Source of the DNA: Clostridiales bacterium
Lineage (GTDB): Bacteria; Bacillota; Clostridia; Oscillospirales; Oscillospiraceae
Direction of reading: 5' to 3'
Assembly: GCA_019422005.1 (NCBI GenBank)
Contig: JAHZEF010000105.1
Coordinates: 1 to 6,415, forward strand
Length of the DNA: 6,415 nt
Shown: piece by piece, positions 1-5,733 of the stretch
Numbering within the stretch: the first letter of the stretch is position 1
How the letters are laid out: each line of letters starts with the position of its first letter
Notes under the pieces: model-generated
Seen by the model: the letters and a program-made list of their open reading frames with translations, nothing else
Databases searched by the model: none
What the model was told of the DNA's origin: nothing
Translations under genes and position numbers: made by a program

Positions 1-665
1 TCGCCGGCCACGGCCTTGGCCAGCATGGTCTTGCCGGTGCCCGGAGGGCCCACCCGCAGGATGCCCTTGGGCATGGAGGCGCCGATTTCCTGATACTTCT
101 GAGGGTCGTGGAGATAGTCCACGATCTCTTTCAGGCTGTCCTTGGCCTCTTCCTCGCCGGCCACGTCGGAAAATTTGATGCCCTCGGCGGATTTCACATA
201 TACCTTGGCGCTGGACTTTCCCATGTTGAACATCATGGAATTGCTGCCGCCCATACGCTGCATCATTTTTCGGGACATATACTGCCCAATGGCGATAAAG
301 ATGACGAGAGGCAGGATCCATCCCAGCAGGCTGACCAGGAACGAGGTCTGCTCGATCTCTTCGCCGGTGGTGGAGATGCCGGCGTCCAGGAGGCGCTGGA
401 TCAGATTGCTGTCCGGCACCATGGCGGTCTTATAGACCGTGGCTCCGTCGGCGCTGGTGAAGAGGATGCGGTTGTTCTGCTCCTGAATCTCCACACGGCC
501 GATTTCGCCGTTCTCCGCCATGGAGACCAGGGTGTTGTAGTCCACATCCTGAATCTGATGCTCGGCCATCCAGGGCATGGCCAGGAAGTTGAACAGGATC
601 AGCGCCAGCATGACGATACAGTAGTAGTATATCAGCGGTTTTTTCGAGGATTTTATTTCTTTCAT
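1..665 (-). CDS. ftsH: ATP-dependent zinc metalloprotease FtsH, N-terminal part (cut by left edge)
   Basis: FtsH is a hexameric AAA+ protease anchored in the cytoplasmic membrane that degrades misfolded membrane proteins and short-lived regulators. Only the first 221 residues are visible. Starting at the ATG at 665 the order is: basic N-terminus, transmembrane helix 1 (about residues 10-30), extracytoplasmic domain (about 31-107), transmembrane helix 2 (about 108-130), the linker with the family signature FSDVAGEEEAK (165-175), the segment MPKGIL (198-203), and the Walker A motif GPPGTGKT (206-213). Walker B, the second region of homology and the HEXXH zinc site would lie beyond the left edge. 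The start is fixed by a strong Shine-Dalgarno (AAGGAGA) five bases upstream and by a 4-base ATGA overlap with the upstream gene, which implies translational coupling. One oddity is Arg204 just before VGPPGTGKT, where FtsH proteins usually carry Leu. The family assignment is certain. Which ftsH paralogue this is, if there are several, cannot be told. Confidence 0.96.
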   Translation of the reverse strand, partial: MKEIKSSKKPLIYYYCIVMLALILFNFLAMPWMAEHQIQDVDYNTLVSMAENGEIGRVEIQEQNNRILFTSADGATVYKTAMVPDSNLIQRLLDAGISTTGEEIEQTSFLVSLLGWILPLVIFIAIGQYMSRKMMQRMGGSNSMMFNMGKSSAKVYVKSAEGIKFSDVAGEEEAKDSLKEIVDYLHDPQKYQEIGASMPKGILRVGPPGTGKTMLAKAVAG

Positions 666-1093
666 AGCGGTCTCCTTTCCGCATCCGGCTGCGGGAGCTG
701 GGTTTTGATGGCTTCCAGGGAGAACAGCAGCGCCCGGTTTGCCGCCTGTACGGCAAAATCCAGCGCGTATTCTGCCAGCAGGATGTTCTCTTCCGCGGCG
801 GCGTCCGGCTGCTCCGCCGCTTCCGCCAGCTGCCCGATACCCGACTCGGTTTTTTGCAGGATCTGCTCGATTTCCTCATAGCTTTCCGCAAGCAGGGAAA
901 CCAGCTTTGAGCGGGAATACGTCAGCTTCTTTCGCAAGGCCAGCTCCGCCTCCGCGCATTCCCGGCTGAGCGCCTCGGTCTCCCGGCACAGCTGGGCGTA
1001 TTTGGCGGTCTCGCTCAGATGGATCCGGCTGTGGAGCCTGCCGATCGTCTCATCCAATTCACAGAGCTTTACAGAGAGAATCTCATGCGCCAT
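662..1093 (-). CDS. Small helical (coiled-coil-like) protein of unknown function, first gene of the ftsH operon
   Basis: I do not recognise this 143-residue protein. It is strongly predicted by eye to be alpha-helical: nearly continuous heptad-like stretches at about residues 7-90 rich in Glu, Leu, Ala and Arg (for example ETEALSRECAEAELALRKKL), then a short Pro/Ala/Glu linker (about 92-102) and a final helix (103-132). It has no signal peptide, no transmembrane segment and no Cys/His metal cluster, so it is probably cytoplasmic. The ATG at 1093 is preceded by AAAGGGGG seven bases upstream. Its TGA overlaps the ftsH ATG by four bases, so the two are co-transcribed and probably translationally coupled. 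By position it could act on or with FtsH (adaptor, regulator or substrate), but this is inference from context only. It could equally be an unrelated hitch-hiker. The reading frame is well supported; the function is open. Confidence 0.85.
   Translation of the reverse strand: MAHEILSVKLCELDETIGRLHSRIHLSETAKYAQLCRETEALSRECAEAELALRKKLTYSRSKLVSLLAESYEEIEQILQKTESGIGQLAEAAEQPDAAAEENILLAEYALDFAVQAANRALLFSLEAIKTQLPQPDAERRPL
671..677 (-). promoter_or_regulatory. Shine-Dalgarno of ftsH, inside the upstream gene
   Basis: On the minus strand the sequence reads AAGGAGA followed by five bases and the ATG at 665. The site lies within the last codons of the upstream 143-residue gene and, with the ATGA overlap, fixes the ftsH start and suggests coupled translation. 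Confidence 0.8.
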
Positions 1094-1100
1094 ATCAGCG

Positions 1101-1108
1101 CCCCCTTT
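1101..1108 (-). promoter_or_regulatory. Ribosome binding site of the 143-residue gene
   Basis: AAAGGGGG on the minus strand ends seven bases before the ATG at 1093. It is a purine-rich but imperfect Shine-Dalgarno (no central GGAGG) and supports this ATG as the start. Confidence 0.55.
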
Positions 1109-1117
1109 CTAATCCTC

Positions 1118-1146
1118 ATGGTATCCAATTTTTTTGAAATCCACAA
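1118..1146 (-). promoter_or_regulatory. Possible promoter of the small gene-ftsH operon
   Basis: The 1094-1182 stretch is clearly more AT-rich than its surroundings and lies between the tetR terminator and the small gene, so a promoter is expected here. The best pair on the minus strand is TTGTGG (1141-1146) and TACCAT (1118-1123), spaced 17 bases. Each box is only a partial match to the sigma-A consensus (TTGACA, TATAAT). Transcription would begin near 1111, just ahead of the ribosome site. A short palindrome ACAATTGT (1143-1150) overlaps the -35 box and could be an operator half, but this is speculative. Confidence 0.3.
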
Positions 1147-1182
1147 TTGTCAGAAAAATCACTGTGTACAGCGTCCTGCTGG

Positions 1183-1229
1183 ACAAAACGGCCGGAGTGT
1201 AAAATATCTTTACACTCCGGCCGTTTTGT
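1183..1229 (-). terminator. Intrinsic terminator after tetR, 21-bp perfect stem
   Basis: The arms at 1183-1203 and 1209-1229 are perfect 21-base inverted repeats around the 5-base loop 1204-1208. The GC-rich core (ACGGCCGGAGTG) is followed on the minus strand by TTTTGT, and the same is true on the plus strand, so the hairpin could terminate in both directions. It begins 15 bases after the tetR stop codon, as expected for its terminator. It separates tetR from the small gene-ftsH operon. The inner part, GTGTAAA-N5-TTTACAC, is also operator-like. Confidence 0.85.
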
Positions 1230-1244
1230 ATCGGACGCCTGCGC

Positions 1245-1781
1245 CTATCCGCGCGGGGAAATTTCACCGGCCATCAGGAGGTAGGCCAGGTGAACGGTCT
1301 GATCCAGATGCTCCAGATCCTCGTCCGTCCAGTTCCGTATGATGCTCAGGATCGCTTGGCTGTGGTAGCGCAGGACAAATTTCAATTCCGCTCTGGTGAG
1401 GGTCGGATACAGGCCCTCCCGCTCAACGGTTTGCTCAAACAGGAGATAGGCATATTCGGTCAGAAGGTGATCCAGCGCATCCCCGTAGTTGCTCTGCATC
1501 ACCTTTTTCACACAGGGGGCCGCATGGACAGCCATCAGGAAAAAGTAGCGCAGGCCCTCCTCCGGATCCTTCTGCTCCAGTGCGATCTGCATGATCCGCT
1601 CTTTCTCCTTTTCCAGAACCCAGCGGAACAGCGCGGGAATATCCTCGAAATGATAGTAGAATGCCTGCCGTGTAATCTGGCATTCGTCCACAATATCCTT
1701 GACGGTCAGTTTTTTGACATGCCGGTCCATCAAAAGGGTATGTACCGCCTCGGCAATGGTTTCTTTCATATCAACGGGCAC
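1245..1781 (-). CDS. TetR/AcrR-family transcriptional regulator
   Basis: This 178-residue protein is of normal to slightly short length for the TetR family, which are dimeric repressors that release DNA on binding a small ligand. The N-terminal DNA-binding domain spans about residues 5-55. The helix-turn-helix is LTVKDIVDECQITRQAFYYHF (25-45), with the family's characteristic aromatic YYHF after the recognition helix. The C-terminal ligand/dimer domain (about 60-175) is divergent and does not reveal a ligand. The protein begins at GTG 1781 because GGAGG sits nine bases upstream; from the in-frame ATG at 1769 that site would be 21 bases away. It is a single-gene unit closed by a strong terminator. 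It lies between the surface protein gene and the small gene-ftsH operon, all on the same strand, with no divergent partner. Autoregulation or control of a neighbour is possible but not shown. Confidence 0.93.
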   Translation of the reverse strand: MPVDMKETIAEAVHTLLMDRHVKKLTVKDIVDECQITRQAFYYHFEDIPALFRWVLEKEKERIMQIALEQKDPEEGLRYFFLMAVHAAPCVKKVMQSNYGDALDHLLTEYAYLLFEQTVEREGLYPTLTRAELKFVLRYHSQAILSIIRNWTDEDLEHLDQTVHLAYLLMAGEISPRG

Positions 1782-1790
1782 AGCCGACCA

Positions 1791-1796
1791 CCTCCG
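1791..1796 (-). promoter_or_regulatory. Shine-Dalgarno that fixes the GTG start of the TetR gene
   Basis: The minus strand reads CGGAGG followed by nine bases and the GTG at 1781. This spacing supports GTG rather than the downstream in-frame ATG at 1769. Confidence 0.7.
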
Positions 1797-1801
1797 CCCC
1801 T

Positions 1802-1810
1802 ATCATACCA
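1802..1810 (-). promoter_or_regulatory. Possible extended -10 promoter of the TetR gene
   Basis: The minus strand reads TGGTATGAT, matching the extended -10 form TGN-TATAAT with one mismatch, in an otherwise very GC-rich region. No good -35 box is present; the hexamer at the right distance is TTCCCG. Transcription would start only a base or two ahead of the Shine-Dalgarno, giving a very short leader, which lowers confidence. Confidence 0.35.
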
Positions 1811-1856
1811 TATCGGCGGGGATACGGGAAGCGGCAGGATGGGGGCGGCGCATGGG

Positions 1857-1942
1857 GCCGCCGCCCGTGCGGGCCGGGCGGCGGCGGGGCGATTCCGGCG
1901 GATACCGCCGTGACGCGGCCTGCCGCGCCCGCGGCGCAGGCC
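1857..1942. repeat. Cluster of three GC-rich inverted repeats in the intergenic region
   Basis: Three separate potential hairpins follow one another. The first has perfect 11-base arms at 1857-1867 and 1875-1885 around a 7-base loop. The second is CGGCGG-ATA-CCGCCG at 1896-1910. The third pairs GGCCTGC (1917-1923) with GCAGGCC (1936-1942), or alternatively GCCGC with GCGGC inside it. The stretch is overwhelmingly G and C, has no convincing reading frame with a ribosome site, and lies between the hairpins downstream of the surface protein gene and the tetR promoter region. The role is unknown. Some pairing is expected by chance at this GC content. Confidence 0.5.
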
Positions 1943-1965
1943 TGAGCGTCCTGCCATAACGGGCG

Positions 1966-2003
1966 GGCGCCGGGAAGGGGGGACGTGCCCCCTTCCCGGC
2001 GCC
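1966..2003 (-). terminator. Strong GC hairpin downstream of the surface protein gene, no T-tract
   Basis: Perfect 16-base arms, GGCGCCGGGAAGGGGG at 1966-1981 and its complement at 1988-2003, flank a 6-base loop. On the minus strand the hairpin is followed by CGCCCGTTATGG, so there is no T-run and it is not a canonical intrinsic terminator. It could still stall polymerase, or protect the 3' end of the surface protein mRNA from exonucleases. Confidence 0.5.
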
Positions 2004-2015
2004 TTCTGACGGCCC

Positions 2016-2040
2016 GCCCATCCCGGTTCCCGGGACGGGC
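2016..2040 (-). terminator. Hairpin just after the surface protein stop codon
   Basis: The arms at 2016-2026 and 2030-2040 give an 11-base-pair stem around a 3-base loop. The single imperfect pair (2020 with 2036) is a G-U wobble in the minus-strand transcript, so the structure is complete in RNA made from the gene. It starts 18 bases after the stop codon. It lacks a following T-run, so it is probably a terminator or 3'-end stabiliser acting with the hairpin at 1966-2003. Confidence 0.45.
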
Positions 2041-2058
2041 AGGCTTGCGGGATCTGCC

Positions 2059-5000
2059 CTATGGCTCGGCCATTACATCCTCCAGGAAACGCATGAGGAT
2101 TGTGGCCGCTTCTGCGCGGGTGGCTGTGCCGCCCGGCACAATGGCAGATGCGGTGCGGCCGGTTATGAGCCCGGCTGCATTGGCCCACTGGAGCGCCTCC
2201 AGGGCCCAGGCGCTGATGTCGCCGGCGTCTGCATAGCGGCTCAGGTCGGCGCCTGCCTCCAGCGTGCAGCCCTTGTACTGGGCGTACCGGTACAGCATGA
2301 CGGCCATCTGCTCCCGGGTGATGCTGCGCATGGGGGCAAAGCGGCTTTCGCCTACGCCGTCCACAATGCCGTGGGCGCTGGCCCAGGCGACCGCATCGGC
2401 GTACCAGGCGTCCGCCGGCACGTCGGTGAAGGCGTTTGCGGCGGTAACGTCCGGCTCGTCCTCCATCCGGTACAGGATGGTGACCAGCATGGCCCGGTTC
2501 ATCGTGCCGTTCGGGCTGAAGAGCGTCGCGCTGGTGCCGTTCATCAGGCCGCTGCCGTAGACATACTGTACAGCCTCATGGAACCAGTGCTCCTCCTTCA
2601 CATCGGAGAAGGGGAGATCGCTCAGCAGCTCCTCCGGCGGATTCTCATTGCCGGCGATGCTGCCCGGCGTATGGACGCCCTGCTTCTCCAGCCATTCCAC
2701 TGCCGCGTTGTACTTTGCCACATCGGACAGCGTGATGTAGAGCCGCTGCTCTTCGCTCAGGTCCTCGTATGCTTCGTGGGCGGCCTCCACGGCGTCAATG
2801 TCGCCCCTGTCCAGCTGATCGGCCGCCGGCACCTTGTTCAGGAGGTTCTTCACATTGACGATTTCCGCATAGAAGGCCACGCGCTCTTTCAGCGCGTCCA
2901 GCTGGGAACGGTCGCCGGACCAGCCCTGCTGCGAGATCAGATCCTCCATCTTCTGAACGGTTTCGTCATAGGCGCCGTAGTTGTTGAGCGTCACGCTGGA
3001 AGCGGCCGGCAGGTTCTGCATCGCGTCCTCCAGCGTGTATACCCGGATGGTATACCTGGTGGGGTCGCTGCCGCTGTTCATGGTGGGCCAGCCCTCCTCG
3101 CCGACGCCGACATAGATGACGTCGCCGGACGTTACGGAAATGGTTTCCGTGCGCTTGTACTGGGCGCTGTCCTTGTTGTAGTCGTTGAGGAAGATGCGGT
3201 ACTGATAGTTCTTGTTGGTGGGCACCGGGTAGACGGTGACGCTGACGCGCTCCTTGTCGATGACCAGCATATACTCCGTGGTATCGCTGGTAAAGCCGTT
3301 GACCAGCGTGCCGGGGGATACCTCCATGCTCTGCAGCGTGGTGTTGACGTTGTCCCGCCAGGTGCCGTTGATGTCCTCGCCGTAGCTGCAGGTGTACATG
3401 ATGTGGATCTCATCGTTGTTCTCCAGCTGGCCGTTTTTGTAGCTGAAGGCCTGGAAGCCCTCGTTGGTGAACCAGTCGTTCAGCGTTCCCATCCAGCCGG
3501 ATTTCTGGCCGCCGGTGAATTCGGCCAGCGTCTCGTCGCCTTTCCCGATGCTGGCAATGTAGGTGATGCTGTAGTCGGCCGCGGTTTCGTCGCCGAAATC
3601 CTTCGTGCCGTTCCAGTAGTACCCCTTGCTCTGCAGCACCTTCAGGACCATCGTCATCATGGTGTCGTTCTCGCCCAGGTCGTACCAGCCGTCTGCGATG
3701 GAGCCCTCTCCGTAGAAGGGGCCTTCCGCGTAGGTGGTATTCTCAATGATGACACGGACGCGGCCCACGGTGTCGCCGGAATCGTAGGTGACGTTCTCAA
3801 TGGGCTTGTAATCCTTGGGGTTGACGACTGCCATGGCTGCGATGGCGGCGCGGCGGGCCTCTGCGGCGGCGTCCCTGGTCTCCGCGCTTTGGATGGCGGC
3901 TTTGCCGTCCTCCAGCGCCTTCTGCAGCGCCGCCTGGCCGGCCGCGTCATACCGGCTCAGGTCGTAGGCGTCGTAGGCGGCCTGTAGATCTGCCAGCGCG
4001 GTGACCTTTGCGTCCTCCAGCGTCCGGGCGTCCTCCTCGGCGAGAAACGCCTCATATTCAGCCCTGGAAATCACCTTCAGCGTAATGCCGACGGTGCTGC
4101 CGTCCTCCGCGTCCTCGGGGATCGCGTATCTGACCAGCTGATAGCCCTCATAGGCGGCCTGGTGCTGATTGATCAAGGTCTGTGGTTCGGCGGCCTTCCA
4201 GGTCTGGCCGTCGTCCGAAGACCACATCATCCGGTAGTTCTCGTCTGTGCTTGTGAAATAGCGGCGGATGAACACATGATCTCCGGCTTTCGCGTTTACA
4301 GTGGTGCTATATCCTAATTTAAACCACGTGGGATCCGGAACCGTCCCGTCGGGCTGCGGGTGCATGTTCCAAGTCACATTGGGATAGCCGTAATTCGCCG
4401 CGCCGTTGTCCGGTGAGCCTGGTACCTTGCCGTTCTCGTCTTCGGTGATATTGACCGTCACACCCGGCAGCTTGATCAGGCTGCCAGCGTCCATGGCCGC
4501 CAGCTGCTCCAGCAGACCGGTCTCCTGGCCGGTCAGCAGGGTGCGCTGGTAGGCGTTGAGCCCTCCGTAGACCGTCTGGATGTCCTCCAGCAGGTCGGCG
4601 TAACTCTCGTCCATGGCGGCCGGGTCGGCCGGAACCAGCTCCAGGTCGGCCCGCAGGCCGGCGATGAGCGCGGCGTGGTCGATGGCGGCGGCGCCGCACG
4701 CCTGCAGCGCTGCGAAGTCGCTGTCATAGGTCTCCTTCAGCTCCTTGAAGGTCTCTGCGCTCTCCAGATGCGCCAGCAGCGCGTCATACTGCGCCCGGAA
4801 GGTCCCCTCGTAGTACCCCGCCTCAAAGTCGTAGTCGTGGAACGGGGCGAAGTACGCCGCGGCGGCAGCCCGATACTCCTCGCGGTACTGGGCGATCAGG
4901 GCGGCCTCGTCGTCGGCGGGGGCCACATAGAGGGTGGCGAAGTCCCCGGCGTAGAGGCTGTAATACTCGCCGGGGGTGACGGCGTTGAACACGTCGGTAA

Positions 5001-5724
5001 AGGTGGGGACGTCGTCGTTCACGTTGAACATCGCCACTGTATACCAGCCGGGTTCCGCAAAGACATACTCCAGGGCGCCCTCCGCGTCCGTGGCATAGCC
5101 GGTCTGGATGGTGGGGGCGGCCAGCGCCTCCTCCTGGGAGGGCGCGCTGATAAAGAGGGTCAGGCCCTCCGCGTCCAGCTCCCGGCCCAGGTTGCCGCCG
5201 GCGTAGGCGCCGGTGACCGCGGCGGAAAAGGCCGCCTTGTCCCCTACCTTGACCGTCCCGGAGGGGGCGGTCATGCCGATCAGGGCCAGGCTGTCCTGGT
5301 ATTCCGTTTCGAGATTCGACACAGATTCAATGATCTGGGTCGAATCATAGCCGCTGGACGCTTCCAGTTCGGATACCGGGGCTGCGATCCGGGCTACCAG
5401 CACCTCGTCCTGATCATGGAGCTGAATGGCGTACTCCTCGTTATCCAACACATATGCATTGACTTGCCCGTAATATTCCCCATTGATAACCACGGCAAAC
5501 AGCGGAATGGTGTCGCTGGTATTGTCCATTTCGGCCGGGAATCCCCCCCCCCGGAGATCTTTTGTATCGAATGCGAGATCTGCCTGCTCCATCGCGGCGG
5601 CCAGTGTGCTCCGGCCGCCTTCCAGCGTGAGGGCCTCATTCACATACAGATCCGTCCCGCTCTCCCGAATTTGAGGGTATTTTGCGGCGAAGTTATTGAT
5701 GTAGCTGCTTGACACGGCTTCCAA
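2059..5724 (-). CDS. Large cell-wall-anchored surface protein with DUF4430, cadherin-like and three SLH domains (C-terminal part of a split gene)
   Basis: This 1221-codon frame encodes the C-terminal part of a modular exported protein. Numbering is from TTG 5724. Residues 60-115 and 150-270 look beta-rich and Ig-like. Residues 270-410 and 552-632 are Ala/Asp/Tyr-rich helical modules of FIVAR type. Residues 418-550 are another beta region with many Trp and Tyr. Residues 654-778 are a DUF4430 domain (hallmark SGWMGTLNDWF at 742-752 and DEIHIMYT). Residues 797-897 are a cadherin-like beta-sandwich (MEVSPGTLVNGF, then a TRYTIRVY end). Residues 905-1015 are helical. Three SLH repeats follow (about 1037-1087, 1098-1150, 1158-1215) with TRAE-like motifs at MNRAM, ITREQM and ATRAEA. 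In Firmicutes, SLH triplets bind pyruvylated cell-wall polymer. No Shine-Dalgarno precedes TTG 5724, and the frame opens just after a TGA at 5731-5733. Independent initiation is therefore unlikely, and the segment is best read as a continuation of the frame at 5693-6415. The binding target is unknown; adhesion or glycan/ligand binding is inference. Confidence 0.88.
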   Translation of the reverse strand: MEAVSSSYINNFAAKYPQIRESGTDLYVNEALTLEGGRSTLAAAMEQADLAFDTKDLRGGGFPAEMDNTSDTIPLFAVVINGEYYGQVNAYVLDNEEYAIQLHDQDEVLVARIAAPVSELEASSGYDSTQIIESVSNLETEYQDSLALIGMTAPSGTVKVGDKAAFSAAVTGAYAGGNLGRELDAEGLTLFISAPSQEEALAAPTIQTGYATDAEGALEYVFAEPGWYTVAMFNVNDDVPTFTDVFNAVTPGEYYSLYAGDFATLYVAPADDEAALIAQYREEYRAAAAAYFAPFHDYDFEAGYYEGTFRAQYDALLAHLESAETFKELKETYDSDFAALQACGAAAIDHAALIAGLRADLELVPADPAAMDESYADLLEDIQTVYGGLNAYQRTLLTGQETGLLEQLAAMDAGSLIKLPGVTVNITEDENGKVPGSPDNGAANYGYPNVTWNMHPQPDGTVPDPTWFKLGYSTTVNAKAGDHVFIRRYFTSTDENYRMMWSSDDGQTWKAAEPQTLINQHQAAYEGYQLVRYAIPEDAEDGSTVGITLKVISRAEYEAFLAEEDARTLEDAKVTALADLQAAYDAYDLSRYDAAGQAALQKALEDGKAAIQSAETRDAAAEARRAAIAAMAVVNPKDYKPIENVTYDSGDTVGRVRVIIENTTYAEGPFYGEGSIADGWYDLGENDTMMTMVLKVLQSKGYYWNGTKDFGDETAADYSITYIASIGKGDETLAEFTGGQKSGWMGTLNDWFTNEGFQAFSYKNGQLENNDEIHIMYTCSYGEDINGTWRDNVNTTLQSMEVSPGTLVNGFTSDTTEYMLVIDKERVSVTVYPVPTNKNYQYRIFLNDYNKDSAQYKRTETISVTSGDVIYVGVGEEGWPTMNSGSDPTRYTIRVYTLEDAMQNLPAASSVTLNNYGAYDETVQKMEDLISQQGWSGDRSQLDALKERVAFYAEIVNVKNLLNKVPAADQLDRGDIDAVEAAHEAYEDLSEEQRLYITLSDVAKYNAAVEWLEKQGVHTPGSIAGNENPPEELLSDLPFSDVKEEHWFHEAVQYVYGSGLMNGTSATLFSPNGTMNRAMLVTILYRMEDEPDVTAANAFTDVPADAWYADAVAWASAHGIVDGVGESRFAPMRSITREQMAVMLYRYAQYKGCTLEAGADLSRYADAGDISAWALEALQWANAAGLITGRTASAIVPGGTATRAEAATILMRFLEDVMAEP
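5543..5552 (-). repeat. G10 homopolymer inside the surface protein frame
   Basis: An uninterrupted run of ten C on the plus strand (ten G in the coding strand) is read as CGG GGG GGG GGA, giving Arg-Gly-Gly-Gly. Both sides are in the same frame at this length, so the gene is in the 'on' setting at this site. Such runs are prone to slipped-strand length change and also to sequencing error. Confidence 0.9.
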
Positions 5725-5733
5725 ACTGGCTCA
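5693..5733 (-). other. Probable frameshift joining the two parts of the surface protein gene
   Basis: The upstream frame stops at TAA 5693-5695 and the downstream frame is open only from TGA 5731-5733, so the two overlap by about 35 bases. Skipping one base restores a single open frame. The simplest point is the C at 5728 (AGC-C-AGT), which gives DYLMLS joined to SLEAVSSSYINN, a natural continuation of a helical module. There is no homopolymer at this spot. The cause could be a true mutation, an assembly error or, less likely, programmed +1 frameshifting. Confidence 0.7.

Noticed and set aside
108..881. 257-codon plus-strand open frame over ftsH
   Set aside because: Antisense to ftsH and the small gene, both well supported; no plus-strand ribosome site or domain.
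1290..1913. 207-codon plus-strand open frame over tetR
   Set aside because: Antisense to the TetR gene, whose helix-turn-helix is clear; the remainder runs into the GC-rich hairpin region as Arg/Ala/Gly repeats.
1766..2188. 140-codon minus-strand frame across the intergenic GC-rich region
   Set aside because: Arg/Pro/Gly-rich translation typical of random high-GC sequence; it overlaps both the end of the surface protein gene and the start of tetR.
2371..3987. 538-codon plus-strand open frame
   Set aside because: It lies wholly antisense to the well-supported surface protein, has a Val/Gly/His/Asp-rich composition typical of a complementary-strand shadow in GC-rich DNA, and shows no recognisable domain.
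4675..5712. 345-codon plus-strand open frame
   Set aside because: Antisense shadow of the surface protein with low-complexity Gly/Val/Arg composition and no domain or convincing ribosome site.
5693..5724. TTG 5724 as a genuine independent start for the 1221-codon protein
   Set aside because: No Shine-Dalgarno upstream, no signal peptide at the predicted N-terminus for an SLH-anchored protein, and the N-terminus begins mid-module, so it is better explained as a frameshifted continuation.
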